Assembly: GCA_947561715.1 (NCBI GenBank) | Contig: OX387197.1 | Location: forward strand, 13,265,001-13,329,000 | Length of the DNA: 64,000 bases | Origin: Ascidia mentula | Taxonomy: Eukaryota > Chordata > Ascidiacea > Phlebobranchia > Ascidiidae | Direction of reading: 5' to 3' | In this document: positions 11,101 to 25,200 of the stretch, piece by piece | How positions within the stretch are numbered: the first letter of the stretch is position 1 | Layout: the number at the start of each line of letters is the position of its first letter | The notes under the pieces: generated by a model | The model's database searches: none | The model's input: only the letters and a program-made list of their open reading frames with translations | Told to the model about the DNA's origin: nothing | Position numbers and translations under genes: made by a program

Positions 11101-14100
11101 TCCACTGTATAATAAAGCTTGTACTGAAAAAAAATATTTTTTATCGAAAAGTCATATACTGCAAAATGGACAAGTGCTGAAATCGCATAGTTACATACGT
11201 TGTGCAACCGCAAAAGCAATACTGCAGTGCCAGCGTTTTCCACTGTATAATAAAGCTTGTTCTGAAAAAAAAAATTTTTTGTCGATAAGTCATATACTGC
11301 AAAATGGACAAGTGCTGAAATCGCATAGTTACATACGTTGTGCAACCGCAAACTCAGTACTGGAGTATCAGCGTTTTCCACTGTATAATAAAGCTTGTAG
11401 TAAAAAAAAATATTTTTTGTCGAAAAATCATATACTGCAAAATGGACAAGTGCTGAAAGCGCATAGTTACATACGTTGTGCAACCGCAAACTCAGTACTG
11501 GAGTATCAGAATTTTCCACTGTATAATAAAGCTTGTAATGAAAAAAAATATTTTTTATCGAAAAGTCGTATACTGCAAAATGGACAAGTGCTGAAATCGC
11601 ATGGTTACATACGTTGTGCAACCGCAAACTCAGTACTGGAGTATCAGCGTTTTCCACTGTATAATAAAGCTTGTACTGAAAAAAAATATTTTTTATCGAA
11701 AAGTCATATACTGCAAAATGGACAAGTGCTGAAATCGCATGGTTACATACGTTGTGCAACCGCAAACTCAGTACTGGAGTATCAGCGTTTTCCACTGTAT
11801 AATAAAGCTTGTACTGAAAAAAAATATTTTTTATCGAAAAGTTATGTACTGCAAAATGGACAAGTGCTGAAAGCGCATAGTTACATACGTTGTGCAACCG
11901 AAAACTCAATACTGGAGTATCAGCGTTTTCCACTGTATAATAAAGCTTGTACTGAAAAAAAATATTTTTTATCGAAAAGTCATATACTGCAAAGTGGACA
12001 AGTGCTGAAAGCGCATAGTTACATACGTTGTGCAACCGCAAACTCAATACTGGAGTATCAGCGTTTTCCACTGTATAATAAAGCTTGTACTGAAAAAAAA
12101 TATTTTTTATCGAAAAGTCATATACTGCAAAATGGACAAGTGCTGAAATCGCATAGTTACATACGTTGTGCAACCACAAACGCAATACTGGAGTATCAGC
12201 GTTTTCCACTGTATAATAAAGCTTGTACTGAAAAAAAATATTTTTTATCGAAAAGTCATATACTGCAAAATGGACAAGTGCTGAAATCGCATGGTTACAT
12301 ACGTTGTGCAACCGCAAACGCAATACTGGAGTATCAGCGTTTTCCACTGTATAATAAAGCTTGTACTGAAAAAAAATATTTTTTATCGAAAAGTCATATA
12401 CTGCAAAATGGACAAGTGCTGAAATCGCATGGTTACATACGTTGTGCAACCGCAAACGCAATACTGGAGTATCAGCGTTTTCCACTGTATAATAAAGCTT
12501 GTACTGAAAAAAAATATTTTTTATCGAAAAGTCGTATGCTGCAAAATGGACAAGTGCTGAAATCTCATGGTTACATACGTTGTGCAACCGCAAACTCAGT
12601 ACTGGAGTATCAGCGTTTTCCACTGTATAATAAAGCTTGTACTGAAAAAAAATATTTTTTATCGAAAAGTTATGTACTGCAAAATGGACAAGTGCTGAAA
12701 GCGCATATAGTTACATACGTTGTGCAACCGCAAACTCAATACTGGAGTATCAGCGTTTTCCACTGTATAATAAAGCTTGTAATGAAAAAAAATATTTTTT
12801 ATCGAAAAGTCATATACTGCAAAGTGGACAAGTGCTGAAAGCGCATAGTTACATACGTTGTGCAACCGCAAACTCAATACTGGAGTATCAGCGTTTTCCA
12901 CTGTATAATAAAGCTTGTACTGAAAAAAAATATTTTTTATCGAAAAGTCATATACTGCAAAATGGACAAGTGCTGAAATCGCATGGTTACATACGTTGTG
13001 CAACCGCAAACGCAATACTGGAGTATCAGCGTTTTCCACTGTATAATAAAGCTTGTTCTGAAAAAAAAAACTTTTTGTCGATAAGTCATATACTGCAAAA
13101 TGGACAAGTGCTGAAATCGCATAGTTACATACGTTGTGCAACCGCAAACTCAGTACTGGAGTATCAGCGTTTTCCACTGTATAATAAAGCTTGTAGTAAA
13201 AAAAAATATTTTTTGTCGAAAAGTCATATACTGCAAAATGGACAAGTGCTGAAATCGCATGGTTACATACGTTGTGCAACCGCAAACTCAGTACTGGAGT
13301 ATCAGCGTTTTCCACTGTATAATAAAGCTTGTACTGAAAAAAAATATTTTTTATCGAAAAGTCATATACTGCAAAATGGACAAGTGCTGAAATCGCATAG
13401 TTACATACGTTGTGCAACCGCAAACTCAGTACTGGAGTATCAGAATTTTCCACTGTATAATAAAGCTTGTAATGAAAAAAAATATTTTTTATCGAAAAGT
13501 CGTATACTGCAAAATGGACAAGTGCTGAAATCGCATGGTTACATACGTTGTGCAACCGCAAACTCAGTACTGGAGTATCAGCGTTTTCCACTGTATAATA
13601 AAGCTTGTACTGAAAAAAAATATTTTTTATCGAAAAGTCATATACTGCAAAATGGACAAGTGCTGAAATCGCATAGTTACATACGTTGTGCAACCGCAAA
13701 AGCAATACTGCAGTGCCAGCGTTTTCCACTGTATAATAAAGCTTGTACTGAAAAAAAATATTTTTTATCGAAAAGTCATATACTGCAAAATGGACAAGTG
13801 CTGAAAGCGCATAGTTACATACGTTGTGCAACCGCAAACTCAGTACTGGAGTATCAGCGTTTTCCACTGTATAATAAAGCTTGTAATGAAAAAAAATATT
13901 TTTTATCGAAAAGTCATATACTGCAAAATGGACAAGTGCTGAAATCGCATAGTTACATACGTTGTGCAACCGCAAACCCAGTACTGGAGTATCAGCGTTT
14001 TCCACTGTATAATAAAGCTTGTACTGAAAAAAAATATTTTTTATCGAAAAGTCATATACTGCAAAATGGACAAGTGCTGAAATCGCATAGTTACATACGT

Positions 14101-17100
14101 TGTGCAACCGCAAACTCAATACTGGAGTATCAGCGTTTTCCACTGTATAATAAAGCTTGTACTGAAAAAAAATATTTTTTATCGAAAAGTCGTATGCTGC
14201 AAAATGGACAAGTGCTGAAATCTCATGGTTACATACGTTGTGCAACCGCAAACTCAGTACTGGAGTATCAGCGTTTTCCACTGTATAATAAAGCTTGTAC
14301 TGAAAAAAAATATTTTTTATCGAAAAGTTATATACTGCAAAATGGACAAGTGCTGAAAGCGCATAGTTACATACGTTGTGCAACCGCAAACGCAATACTG
14401 GAGTATCAGCGTTTTCCACTGTATAATAAAGCTTGTACTGAAAAAAAATATTTTTTATCGAAAAGTCGTATACTGCAAAATGGACAAGTGCTGAAATCGC
14501 ATAGTTACATACGTTGTGCAACCGCAAACGCAATACTGGAGTATCAGCGTTTTCCACTGTATAATAAAGCTTGTACTGAAAAAAAATATTTTTTATCGAA
14601 AAGTCGTATGCTGCAAAATGGACAAGTGCTGAAATCTCATGGTTACATACGTTGTGCAACCGCAAACTCAGTACTGGAGTATCAGCGTTTTCCACTGTAT
14701 AATAAAGCTTGTACTGAAAAAAAATATTTTTTATCGAAAAGTTATGTACTGCAAAATGGACAAGTGCTGAAAGCGCATATAGTTACATACGTTGTGCAAC
14801 CGCAAACTCAATACTGGAGTATCAGCGTTTTCCACTGTATAATAAAGCTTGTACTGAAAAAAAATATTTTTTATCGAAAAGTCATATACTGCAAAGTGGA
14901 CAAGTGCTGAAAGCGCATAGTTACATACGTTGTGCAACCGCAAACTCAATACTGGAGTATCAGCGTTTTCCACTGTATAATAAAGCTTGTACTGAAAAAA
15001 AATATTTTTTATCGAAAAGTCATATACTGCAAAATGGACAAGTGCTGAAATCGCATGGTTACATACGTTGTGCAACCGCAAACGCAATACTGGAGTATCA
15101 GCGTTTTCCACTGTATAATAAAGCTTGTTCTGAAAAAAAAAATTTTTTGTCGATAAGTCATATACTGCAAAATGGACAAGTGCTGAAATCGCATAGTTAC
15201 ATACGTTGTGCAACCGCAAACTCAGTACTGGAGTATCAGCGTTTTCCACTGTATAATAAAGCTTGTAGTAAAAAAAAATATTTTTTGTCGAAAAGTCATA
15301 TACTGCAAAATGGACAAGTGCTGAAAGCGCATAGTTACATACGTTGTGCAACCGCAAACTCAGTACTGGAGTATCAGAATTTTCCACTGTATAATAAAGC
15401 TTGTAATGAAAAAAAATATTTTTTATCGAAAAGTCATATACTGCAAAATGGACAAGTGCTGAAATCGCATAGTTACATACGTTGTGCAACCGCAAAAGCA
15501 ATACTGCAGTGCCAGCGTTTTCCACTGTATAATAAAGCTTGTACTGAAAAAAAATATTTTTTATCGAAAAGTCATATACTGCAAAATGGACAAGTGCTGA
15601 AAGCGCATAGTTACATACGTTGTGCAACCGCAAACTCAGTACTGGAGTATCAGCGTTTTCCACTGTATAATAAAGCTTGTAATGAAAAAAAATATTTTTT
15701 ATCGAAAAGTCATATACTGCAAAATGGACAAGTGCTGAAATCGCATAGTTACATACGTTGTGCAACCGCAAACCCAGTACTGGAGTATCAGCGTTTTCCA
15801 CTGTATAATAAAGCTTGTACTGAAAAAAAATATTTTTTATCGAAAAGTCATATACTGCAAAATGGACAAGTGCTGAAATCGCATAGTTACATACGTTGTG
15901 CAACCGCAAACTCAATACTGGAGTATCAGCGTTTTCCACTGTATAATAAAGCTTGTACTGAAAAAAAATATTTTTTATCGAAAAGTCGTATGCTGCAAAA
16001 TGGACAAGTGCTGAAATCTCATGGTTACATACGTTGTGCAACCGCAAACTCAGTACTGGAGTATCAGCGTTTTCCACTGTATAATAAAGCTTGTACTGAA
16101 AAAAAATATTTTTTATCGAAAAGTTATATACTGCAAAATGGACAAGTGCTGAATGCGCATAGTTACATACGTTGTGCAACCGCAAACGCAATACTGGAGT
16201 ATCAGCGTTTTCCACTGTATAATAAAGCTTGTACTGAAAAAAAATATTTTTTATCGAAAAGTCGTATACTGCAAAATGGACAAGTGCTGAAATCGCATAG
16301 TTACATACGTTGTGCAACCGCAAACGCAATACTGGATTATCAGCGTTTTCCACTGTATAATAAAGCTTGTACTGAAAAAAAATATTTTTTATCGAAAAGT
16401 CATATACTGCAAAATGGACAAGTGCTGAAATCGCATAGTTACATACGTTGTGCAACCGCAAACGCAATACTGGAGTATCAGCGTTTTCCACTGTATAATA
16501 AAGCTTGTACTGAAAAAAAATATTTTTTGTCGAAAAGTCATATACTGCAAAATGGACAAGTGCTGAAATCGCATAGTTACATACGTTGTGCAACCGCAAA
16601 CTCAGTACTGGAGTATCAGCGTTTTCCACTGTATAATAAAGCTTGTACTGAAAAAAAATATTTTTTATCGAAAAGTCATATACTGCAAAATGGACAAGTG
16701 CTGAAATCGCATAGTTACATACGTTGTGCAACCGCAAACTCAATACTGGAGTATCAGCGTTTTCCACTGTATAATAAAGCTTGTAATTAAAAAAAATATT
16801 TTTTATCGAAAAGTCATATACTGCAAAATGGACAAGTGCTGAAATCGCATGGTTACATACGTTGTGCAACCGCAAACTCAGTACTGGAGTATCAGCGTTT
16901 TCCACTGTATAATAAAGCTTGTACTGAAAAAAAATATTTTTTATCGAAAAGTCATATACTGCAAAATGGACAAGTGCTGAAAGCGCATAGTTACATACGT
17001 TGTGCAACCGCAAACGCAAAACTGGAGTATCAGCGTTTTCCACTGTATAATAAAGCTTGTACTGAAAAAAAATATTTTTTATCGAAAAGTCATATACTGC

Positions 17101-19209
17101 AAAATGGACAAGTGCTGAAATCGCATAGTTACATACGTTGTGCAACCGCAAACGCAATACTGGAGTATCAGCGTTTTCCACTGTATAATAAAGCTTGTAC
17201 TGAAAAAAAATATTTTTTATCGAAAAGTCATATACTGCAAAATGGACAAGTGCTGAAATCGCATAGTTACATACGTTGTGCAACCGCAAACTTAGTACTG
17301 GAGTATCAGCGTTTTCCACTGTATAATAAAGCTTGTACTGAAAAAAAAATTTTTTATCGAAAAGTCATATACTGCAAAATGGACAAGTGCTGAAAGCGCA
17401 TAGTTACATACGTTGTGCAACCGCAAACGCAATACTGGAGTATCAGCGTTTTCCACTGTATAATAAAGCTTGTACTGAAAAAAAATATTTTTTATCGAAA
17501 AGTCATATACTGCAAAATGGACAAGTGCTGAAATCGCATAGTTACATACGTAGTGCAACCGCAAACTCAGTGCTGGAGTATCAGCGTTTTCCACTGTATT
17601 ATAAAGCTTGTACTGAAAAAAAATATTTTTTATCGAAAAGTCATATACTGCAAAATGGACAAGTGCTGAAATCTCATGGTTACATACGTTGTGCAACCGC
17701 AAAAGCAATACTGAAGTATCAGCGTTTTCCACTGTATAATAAAGCTTGTACTGAAAAAAAAAATTTTTTGTCGAAAAGTCATATACTGCAAAATGGACAA
17801 GTGCTGAAATCGCATAGTTACATACGTTGTGCAACAGCAAACTCAGTACTGGAGTATCAGCGTTTTCCACTGTATAATAAAGCTTGTAGTGAAAAAAAAT
17901 ATTTTTTGTCGAAAAGTCATATACTGCAAAATGGACAAGTGCTGAAATCGCATAGTTACATACGTTGTGCAACCGCAAACTCAGTACTGGAGTATCAGCG
18001 TTTTCCACTGTATAATAAAGCTTGTACTGAAAAAAAATATTTTTTATCGAAAAGTCATATACTGCAAAATGGACAAGTGCTAAAAGCGCATAGTTACATA
18101 CGTTGTGCAACCGCAAACTCAGTACTGGAGTATCAGCGTTTTCCACTATATAATAATGCTTGTAATGAAAAAAAATATTTTTTATCGAAAAGTCATATAC
18201 TGCAAAATGGACAAGTGCTGAAATCGCATAGTTACATACGTTGTGCAACCGCAAACTCAGTTCTGGAGTATCAGCGTTTTCCACTGTATAATAAAGCTTG
18301 TACTGAAAAAAAATATTTTTTATCGAAAAGTCATATACTGCAAAATGGACAAGTGCTGAAATCGCATAGTTACATACGTTGTGCAACCGCAAAAGCAATA
18401 CTGGAGTATCAGCGTTTTCCACTGTATAATAAAGCTTGTACTGAAAAAAAATATTTTTTATCGAAAAGTCGTATGCTGCAAAATGGACAAGTGCTGAAAT
18501 CTCATGGTTACATACGTTGTGCAACCGCAAACTCAGTACTGGAGTATCAGCGTTTTCCACTGTATAATAAAGCTTGTACTGAAAAAAAATATTTTTTATC
18601 GAAAAGTCATATACTGCAAAATGGATATGTGCTGAAAGCGCATAGTTACATACGTTGTGCAACCGCAAACGCAATACTGGAGTATCAGCGTTTTCCACTG
18701 TATAATAAAGCTTGTACTGAAAAAAAAATATTTTTTATCGAAAAGTCATATACTGCAAAATGGACAAGTGCTGAAATCGCATAGTTACATACGTTGTGCA
18801 ACCGCAAACTCAATACTGGAGTATCAGCGTTTTCCACTGTATAATAAAGCTTGTACTGAAAAAAAATATTTTTTATCGAAAAGTCATATACTGCAAAATG
18901 GACAAGTGCTGAAAGCGCATAGTTACATACGTTGTGCAACCACAAACTCAGTACTGGAGTATCAGCGTTTTCCGCTGTATAATAAAGCTTGTACTGAAAA
19001 AAAATATTTTTTATCGAAAAGTCATATACTGCAAAATGGACAAGTGCTGAAAGCGCATAGTTACATACGTTGTGCAACCACAAACGCAATACTGGTGTAT
19101 CAGCGTTTTCCACTGTATAATAAAGCTTGTACTGAAAAAAAATATTTTTTATCGAAAAGTCATATACTGCAAAATGGACAAGTGCTGAAATCGCATAGTT
19201 ACATACGTT
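5143..19209. repeat. left satellite subarray with 2072-bp higher-order period
   Basis: A 2-bp insertion variant (CATATAGTTAC in place of CATAGTTAC) marks monomers at about 5384, 5800, 7872, 12704 and 14776. The spacings are 416, 2072, 4832 and 2072 bp, that is 3, 15, 35 and 15 monomers plus the 2-bp insert. The 15-monomer blocks 5800-7872 and 12704-14776 carry a closely similar series of variant monomers, so they are copies of a higher-order unit. The 4832-bp block between them contains further partial copies of the same series. The remainder, up to about 19.2 kb, is a less regular mixture of the same variants. Confidence 0.8.
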
Positions 19210-22200
19210 GTGCAACCGCAAACTCAGTACTGGAGTATCAGCGTTTTCCACTGTATAATAAAGCTTGTACTGAAAAACAAATATTTTTTATCGAAAAGTC
19301 ATATACTGCAAAATGGACAAGTGCTGAAATCGCATGGTTACATACGTTGTGCAACCGCAAAAGCAATACTGGAGTATCAGCGTTTTCCACTGTATAATAA
19401 AGCTTGTTCTGAAAAAAAATATTTTTTATCGAAAAGTCATATACTGCAAAATGGACAAGTGCTGAAAGCGCATAGTTACATACGTTGTGCAACCGCAAAC
19501 TCAGTACTGGAGTATCAGCGTTTTCCACTGTATAATAAAGCTTGTAATGAAAAAAAATATTTTTTATCGAAAAGTCATATACTGCAAAATGGACAAGTGC
19601 TGAAATCGCATAGTTACATACGTTGTGCAACCGCAAACTCAGTACTGGAGTATCAGCGTTTTCCACTGTATAATAAAGCTTGTACTGAAAAAAAATATTT
19701 TTTATCGAAAAGTCATATACTGCAAAATGGACAAGTGCTGAAATCGCATAGTTACATACGTTGTGCAACCGCAAACTCAATACTGGAGTATCAGCGTTTT
19801 CCACTGTATAATAAAGCTTGTACTGAAAAAAAATATTTTTTATCGAAAAGTCGTATGCTGCAAAATGGACAAGTGCTGAAATCTCATGGTTACATACGTT
19901 GTGCAACCGCAAACTCAGTACTGGAGTATCAGCGTTTTCCACTGTATAATAAAGCTTGTACTGAAAAAAAATATTTTTTATCGAAAAGTTATATACTGCA
20001 AAATGGACAAGTGCTGAAATCGCATAGTTACATACGTTGTGCAACCGCAAACGCAATACTGGAGTATCAGCGTTTTCCACTGTATAATAAAGCTTGTACT
20101 GAAAAAAAATATTTTTTATCGAAAAGTCATATACTGCAAAATGGACAAGTGCTGAAATCGCATAGTTACATACGTTGTGCAACCGCAAACGCAATACTGG
20201 AGTATCAGCGTTTTCCACTGTATAATAAAGCTTGTACTGAAAAAAAATATTTTTTGTCGAAAAGTCATATACTGCAAAATGGACAAGTGCTGAAATCGCA
20301 TAGTTACATACGTTGTGCAACCGCAAACTCAGTACTGGAGTATCAGCGTTTTCCACTGTATAATAAAGCTTGTACTGAAAAAAAATATTTTTTATCGAAA
20401 AGTCATATACTGCAAAATGGACAAGTGCTGAAATCGCATAGTTACATACGTTGTGCAACCGCAAATTCAATACTGGAGTATCAGCGTTTTCCACTGTATA
20501 ATAAAGCTTGTAATTAAAAAAAATATTTTTTATCGAAAAGTCATATACTGCAAAATGGACAAGTGCTGAAATCGCATGGTTACATACGTTGTGCAACCGC
20601 AAACTCAGTACTGGAGTATCAGCGTTTTCCACTGTATAATAAAGCTTGTACTGAAAAAAAATATTTTTTATCGAAAAGTCATATACTGCAAAATGGACAA
20701 GTGCTGAAAGCGCATAGTTACATACGTTGTGCAACCGCAAACGCAAAACTGGAGTATCAGCGTTTTCCACTGTATAATAAAGCTTGTACTGAAAAAAAAT
20801 ATTTTTTATCGAAATGTCGTATACTGCAAAATGGACAAGTGCTGAAATCGCATGGTTACATACGTTGTGCAACCTCAAACACAGTACTGGAGTATCAGCG
20901 TTTTCCACTGTATAATAAAGCTTGTACTGAAAAAAAATATTTTTTATCGAAAAGTCATATACTGCAAAATGGACAAGTGCTGAAAGCGCATAGTTACATA
21001 CGTTGTGCAACCGCAAACTCAGTACTGGAGTATCAGCAATTTCCACTGTATAATAAAGCTTGTAATGAAAAAAAATATTTTTTATCGAAAAGTCATATAC
21101 TGCAAAATGGACAAGTGCTGAAATCGCATAGTTACATACGTTGTGCAACCGCAAACTCAGTACTGGAGTATCAGCGTTTTCCACTGTATAACAAAGCTTG
21201 TACTGAAAAAAAATATTTTTTATCGAAAAGTCATATACTGCAAAATGGACAAGTGCTGAAATCGCATAGTTACATACGTTGTGCAACCGCAAACTCAATA
21301 CTGGAGTATCAGCGTTTTCCACTGTATAATAAAGCTTGTACTGAAAAAAAATATTTTTTATCGAAAAGTCGTATGCTGCAAAATGGACAAGTGCTGAACT
21401 CTCATGGTTACATACGTTGTGCAACCGCAAACTCAGTACTGGAGTATCAGCGTTTTCCACTGTATAATAAAGCTTGTACTGAAAAAAAATATTTTTTATC
21501 GAAAAGTTATATACTGCAAAATGGACAAGTGCTGAAAGCGCATAGTTACATACGTTGTGCAACCGCAAACGCAATACTGGAGTATCAGCGTTTTCCACTG
21601 TATAATAAAGCTTGTACTGAAAAAAAATATTTTTTATCGAAAAGTCATGTACTGCAAAATGGACAAGTGCTGAAATCGCATAGTTACATAAGTTGAGCAA
21701 CCGCAAACGCAATACTGGAGTATCAGCGTTTTCCACTGTATAATAAAGCTTGTACTGAAAAAAAATATTTTTTATCGAAAAGTCATATACTGCAAAAGGG
21801 TCAAGTGCTGAAATCGCATAGTTACATACGTTGTGCAACCGCAAACTCAGTACTGGAGTATCAGCGTTTTCCACTGTATAATAAAGCTTGTAGTGAAAAA
21901 AAATATTTTTTGTCGAAAAGTCATATACTGCAAAATGGACAAGTGCTGAAAGCGCATAGTTACATACGTTGTGCAACCGCAAACTCAGTACTGGAGTATC
22001 AGCGTTTTCCACTGTATAATAAAGCTTGTAATTAAAAAAAATATTTTTTATCGAAAAGTCATATACTGCAAAATGGACAAGTGCTGAAAGCGCATAGTTA
22101 CATACGTTGTGCAACCGCAAACTCAGTACTGGAGTATCAGAGTTTTCCACTGTATAATAAAGCTTGTAATGAAAAAAAATATTTTTTATCGAAAAGTCGT

Positions 22201-25200
22201 ATACTGCAAAATGGACAAGTGCTGAAATCGCATGGTTACATACGTTGTGCAACCGCAAACTTAGTACTGGAGTATCAGCGTTTTCCACTGTATAATAAAG
22301 CTTGTACTGAAAACAAATATTTTTTATCGAAAAGTCATATACTGCAAAATGGACAAGTGCTGAAATCGCATAGTTACATACGTTGTGCAACCGCAAACTC
22401 AGTACTGGAGTAGCAGAGTTTTCCACTGTATAATAAAGCTTGTACTGAAAAAAAATATTTTTTATCGAAAAGTCATATACTGCAAAATGGACAAGTGCTG
22501 AAATCGCATAGTTACATACGTTGTGCAACCGCAAACTCAGTACTGGAGTATTAGCGTTTTCCACTGTATAATAAAGCTTGTACTGAAAAAAAATATTTTT
22601 TATCGAAAAGTCATATACTGCAAAATGGACAAGTGCTGAAATCGCATAGTTACATACGTTGTGCAACCGCAAACTCAGTACTGGAGTATCAGCGTTTTCC
22701 ACTGTATAATAAAGCTTGTACTGAAAAAAAATATTTTTTATCGAAAAGTCATATACTGCAAAATGGACAAGTGCTGAAATCGCATGGTTACATACGTTGT
22801 GCAACCGCAAAAGCAATACTGGAGTATCAGCGATTTCCACTGTATAATAAAGCTTGTACTAAAAAAATATTTTTTGTCGAAAAGTCATATACTGCAAAAT
22901 GGACAAGTGCTGAAAGCGCATAGTTACATACGTTGTGCAACCGCAAACTCAGTACTGGAGTATCAGCGTTTTCCACTGTATAATAAAGCTTGTAATTAAA
23001 AAAAATATTTTTTATCGAAAAGTCATATACTGCAAAATGGACAAGTGCTGAAATCGCATGGTTACATACGTTGTGCAACCGCAAACTCAGTACTGGAGTA
23101 TCAGCGTTTTCCACTGTATAATAAAGCTTGTACTGAAAACAAATATTTTTTATCGAAAAGTCATATACTGCAAAATGGACAAGTGCTGAAATCGCATAGT
23201 TACATACGTTGTGCAACCGCAAACTCAGTACTGGAGTATCAGCGTTTTCCACTGTATAATAAAGCTTGTACTGAAAAAAAATATTTTTTGTCGAAAAGTC
23301 CTATACTGCAAAATGGACAAGTGCTGAAATCGCATGGTTACATACGTTGTGCAACCGCAAAAGCAATACTGGAGTATCAGCGTTTTCCACTGTATAATAA
23401 AGCTTGTACTGAAAAAAAATATTTTTTGTCGAAAAGTCCTATACTGCAAAATGGACAAGTGCTGAAAGCGCATAGTTACATACGTTGTGCAACCGCAAAC
23501 TCAGTACTGGAGTATCAGAGTTTTCCACTGTATAATAAAGCTTGTAATGAAAAAATATATTTTTTATCGAAAAGTCATATACTGCAAAATGGACAAGTGC
23601 TGAAAGCGCATAGTTACATACGTTGTGCAACCGCAAACTCAGTACTGGAGTATCAGAGTTTTCCACTGTATAATAAAGCTTGTAATGAAAAAAAATAATT
23701 TTTATCGAAAAGTCGTATACTGCAAAATGGACAAGTGCTGAAATCGCATGGTTACATACGTTGTGCAACCGCAAACTCAGTACTGGAGTATTAGCGTTTT
23801 CCACTGTATAATAAAGCTTGTAATGAAAAAAAATATTTTTTATCGAAAAGTCATATACTGCAAAATGGACAAGTGCTGAAATCGCATAGTTACATACGTT
23901 GTGCAACCGTAAACTCAGTACTGGAGTATCAGCGTTTTCCACTGTATAATAAAGCTTGTACTGAAAAAAAATATTTTTTATCGAAAAGTCATATACTGCA
24001 AAATGGACAAGTGCTGAAATCGCATAGTTACATACGTTGTGCAACCGCAAACTCAATACTGGAGTATCAGCGTTTTCCACTGTATAATAAAGCTTGTACT
24101 GAAAAAAAATATTTTTTATCGAAAAGTCGTATGCTGCAAAATGGACAAGTGCTGAAATCTCATGATAAAGCTTGTAATGAAAAAAAATATTTTTTATCGA
24201 AAAGTCGTATACTGCAAAATGGACAAGTGCTGAAATCGCATGGTTACATACGTTGTGCAACCGCAAACTCAGTACTGGAGTATCAGCGTTTTCCACTGTA
24301 TAATAAAGCTTGTACTGAAAACAAATATTTTTTATCGAAAAGTCATATACTGCAAAATGGACAAGTGCTGAAATCGCATAGTTACATACGTTGTGCAACC
24401 GCAAACTCAGTACTGGAGTAGCAGAGTTTTCCACTGTATAATAAAGCTTGTACTGAAAAAAAATATTTTTTATCGAAAAGTCATATACTGCAAAATGGAC
24501 AAGTGCTGAAATCGCATAGTTACATACGTTGTGCAACCGCAAACTCAGTACTGGAGTATTAGCGTTTTCCACTGTATAATAAAGCTTGTACTGAAAAAAA
24601 ATATTTTTTATCGAAAAGTCATATACTGCAAAATGGACAAGTGCTGAAATCGCATAGTTACATACGTTGTGCAACCGCAAACTCAGTACTGGAGTATCAG
24701 CGTTTTCCACTGTATAATAAAGCTTGTACTGAAAAAAAATATTTTTTATCGAAAAGTCATATACTGCAAAATGGACAAGTGCTGAAATCGCATGGTTACA
24801 TACGTTGTGCAACCGCAAAAGCAATACTGGAGTATCAGCGATTTCCACTGTATAATAAAGCTTGTACTAAAAAAATATTTTTTGTCGAAAAGTCATATAC
24901 TGCAAAATGGACAAGTGCTGAAATCGCATAGTTACATACGTTGTGCAACCGCAAACTCAGTACTGGAGTATCAGCGTTTTCCACTGTATAATAAAGCTTG
25001 TACTGAAAAACAAATATTTTTTATCGAAAAGTCATATACTGCAAAATGGACAAGTGCTGAAATCGCATGGTTACATACGTTGTGCAACCGCAAAAGCAAT
25101 ACTGGAGTATCAGCGTTTTCCACTGTATAATAAAGCTTGTTCTGAAAAAAAATATTTTTTATCGAAAAGTCATATACTGCAAAATGGACAAGTGCTGAAA

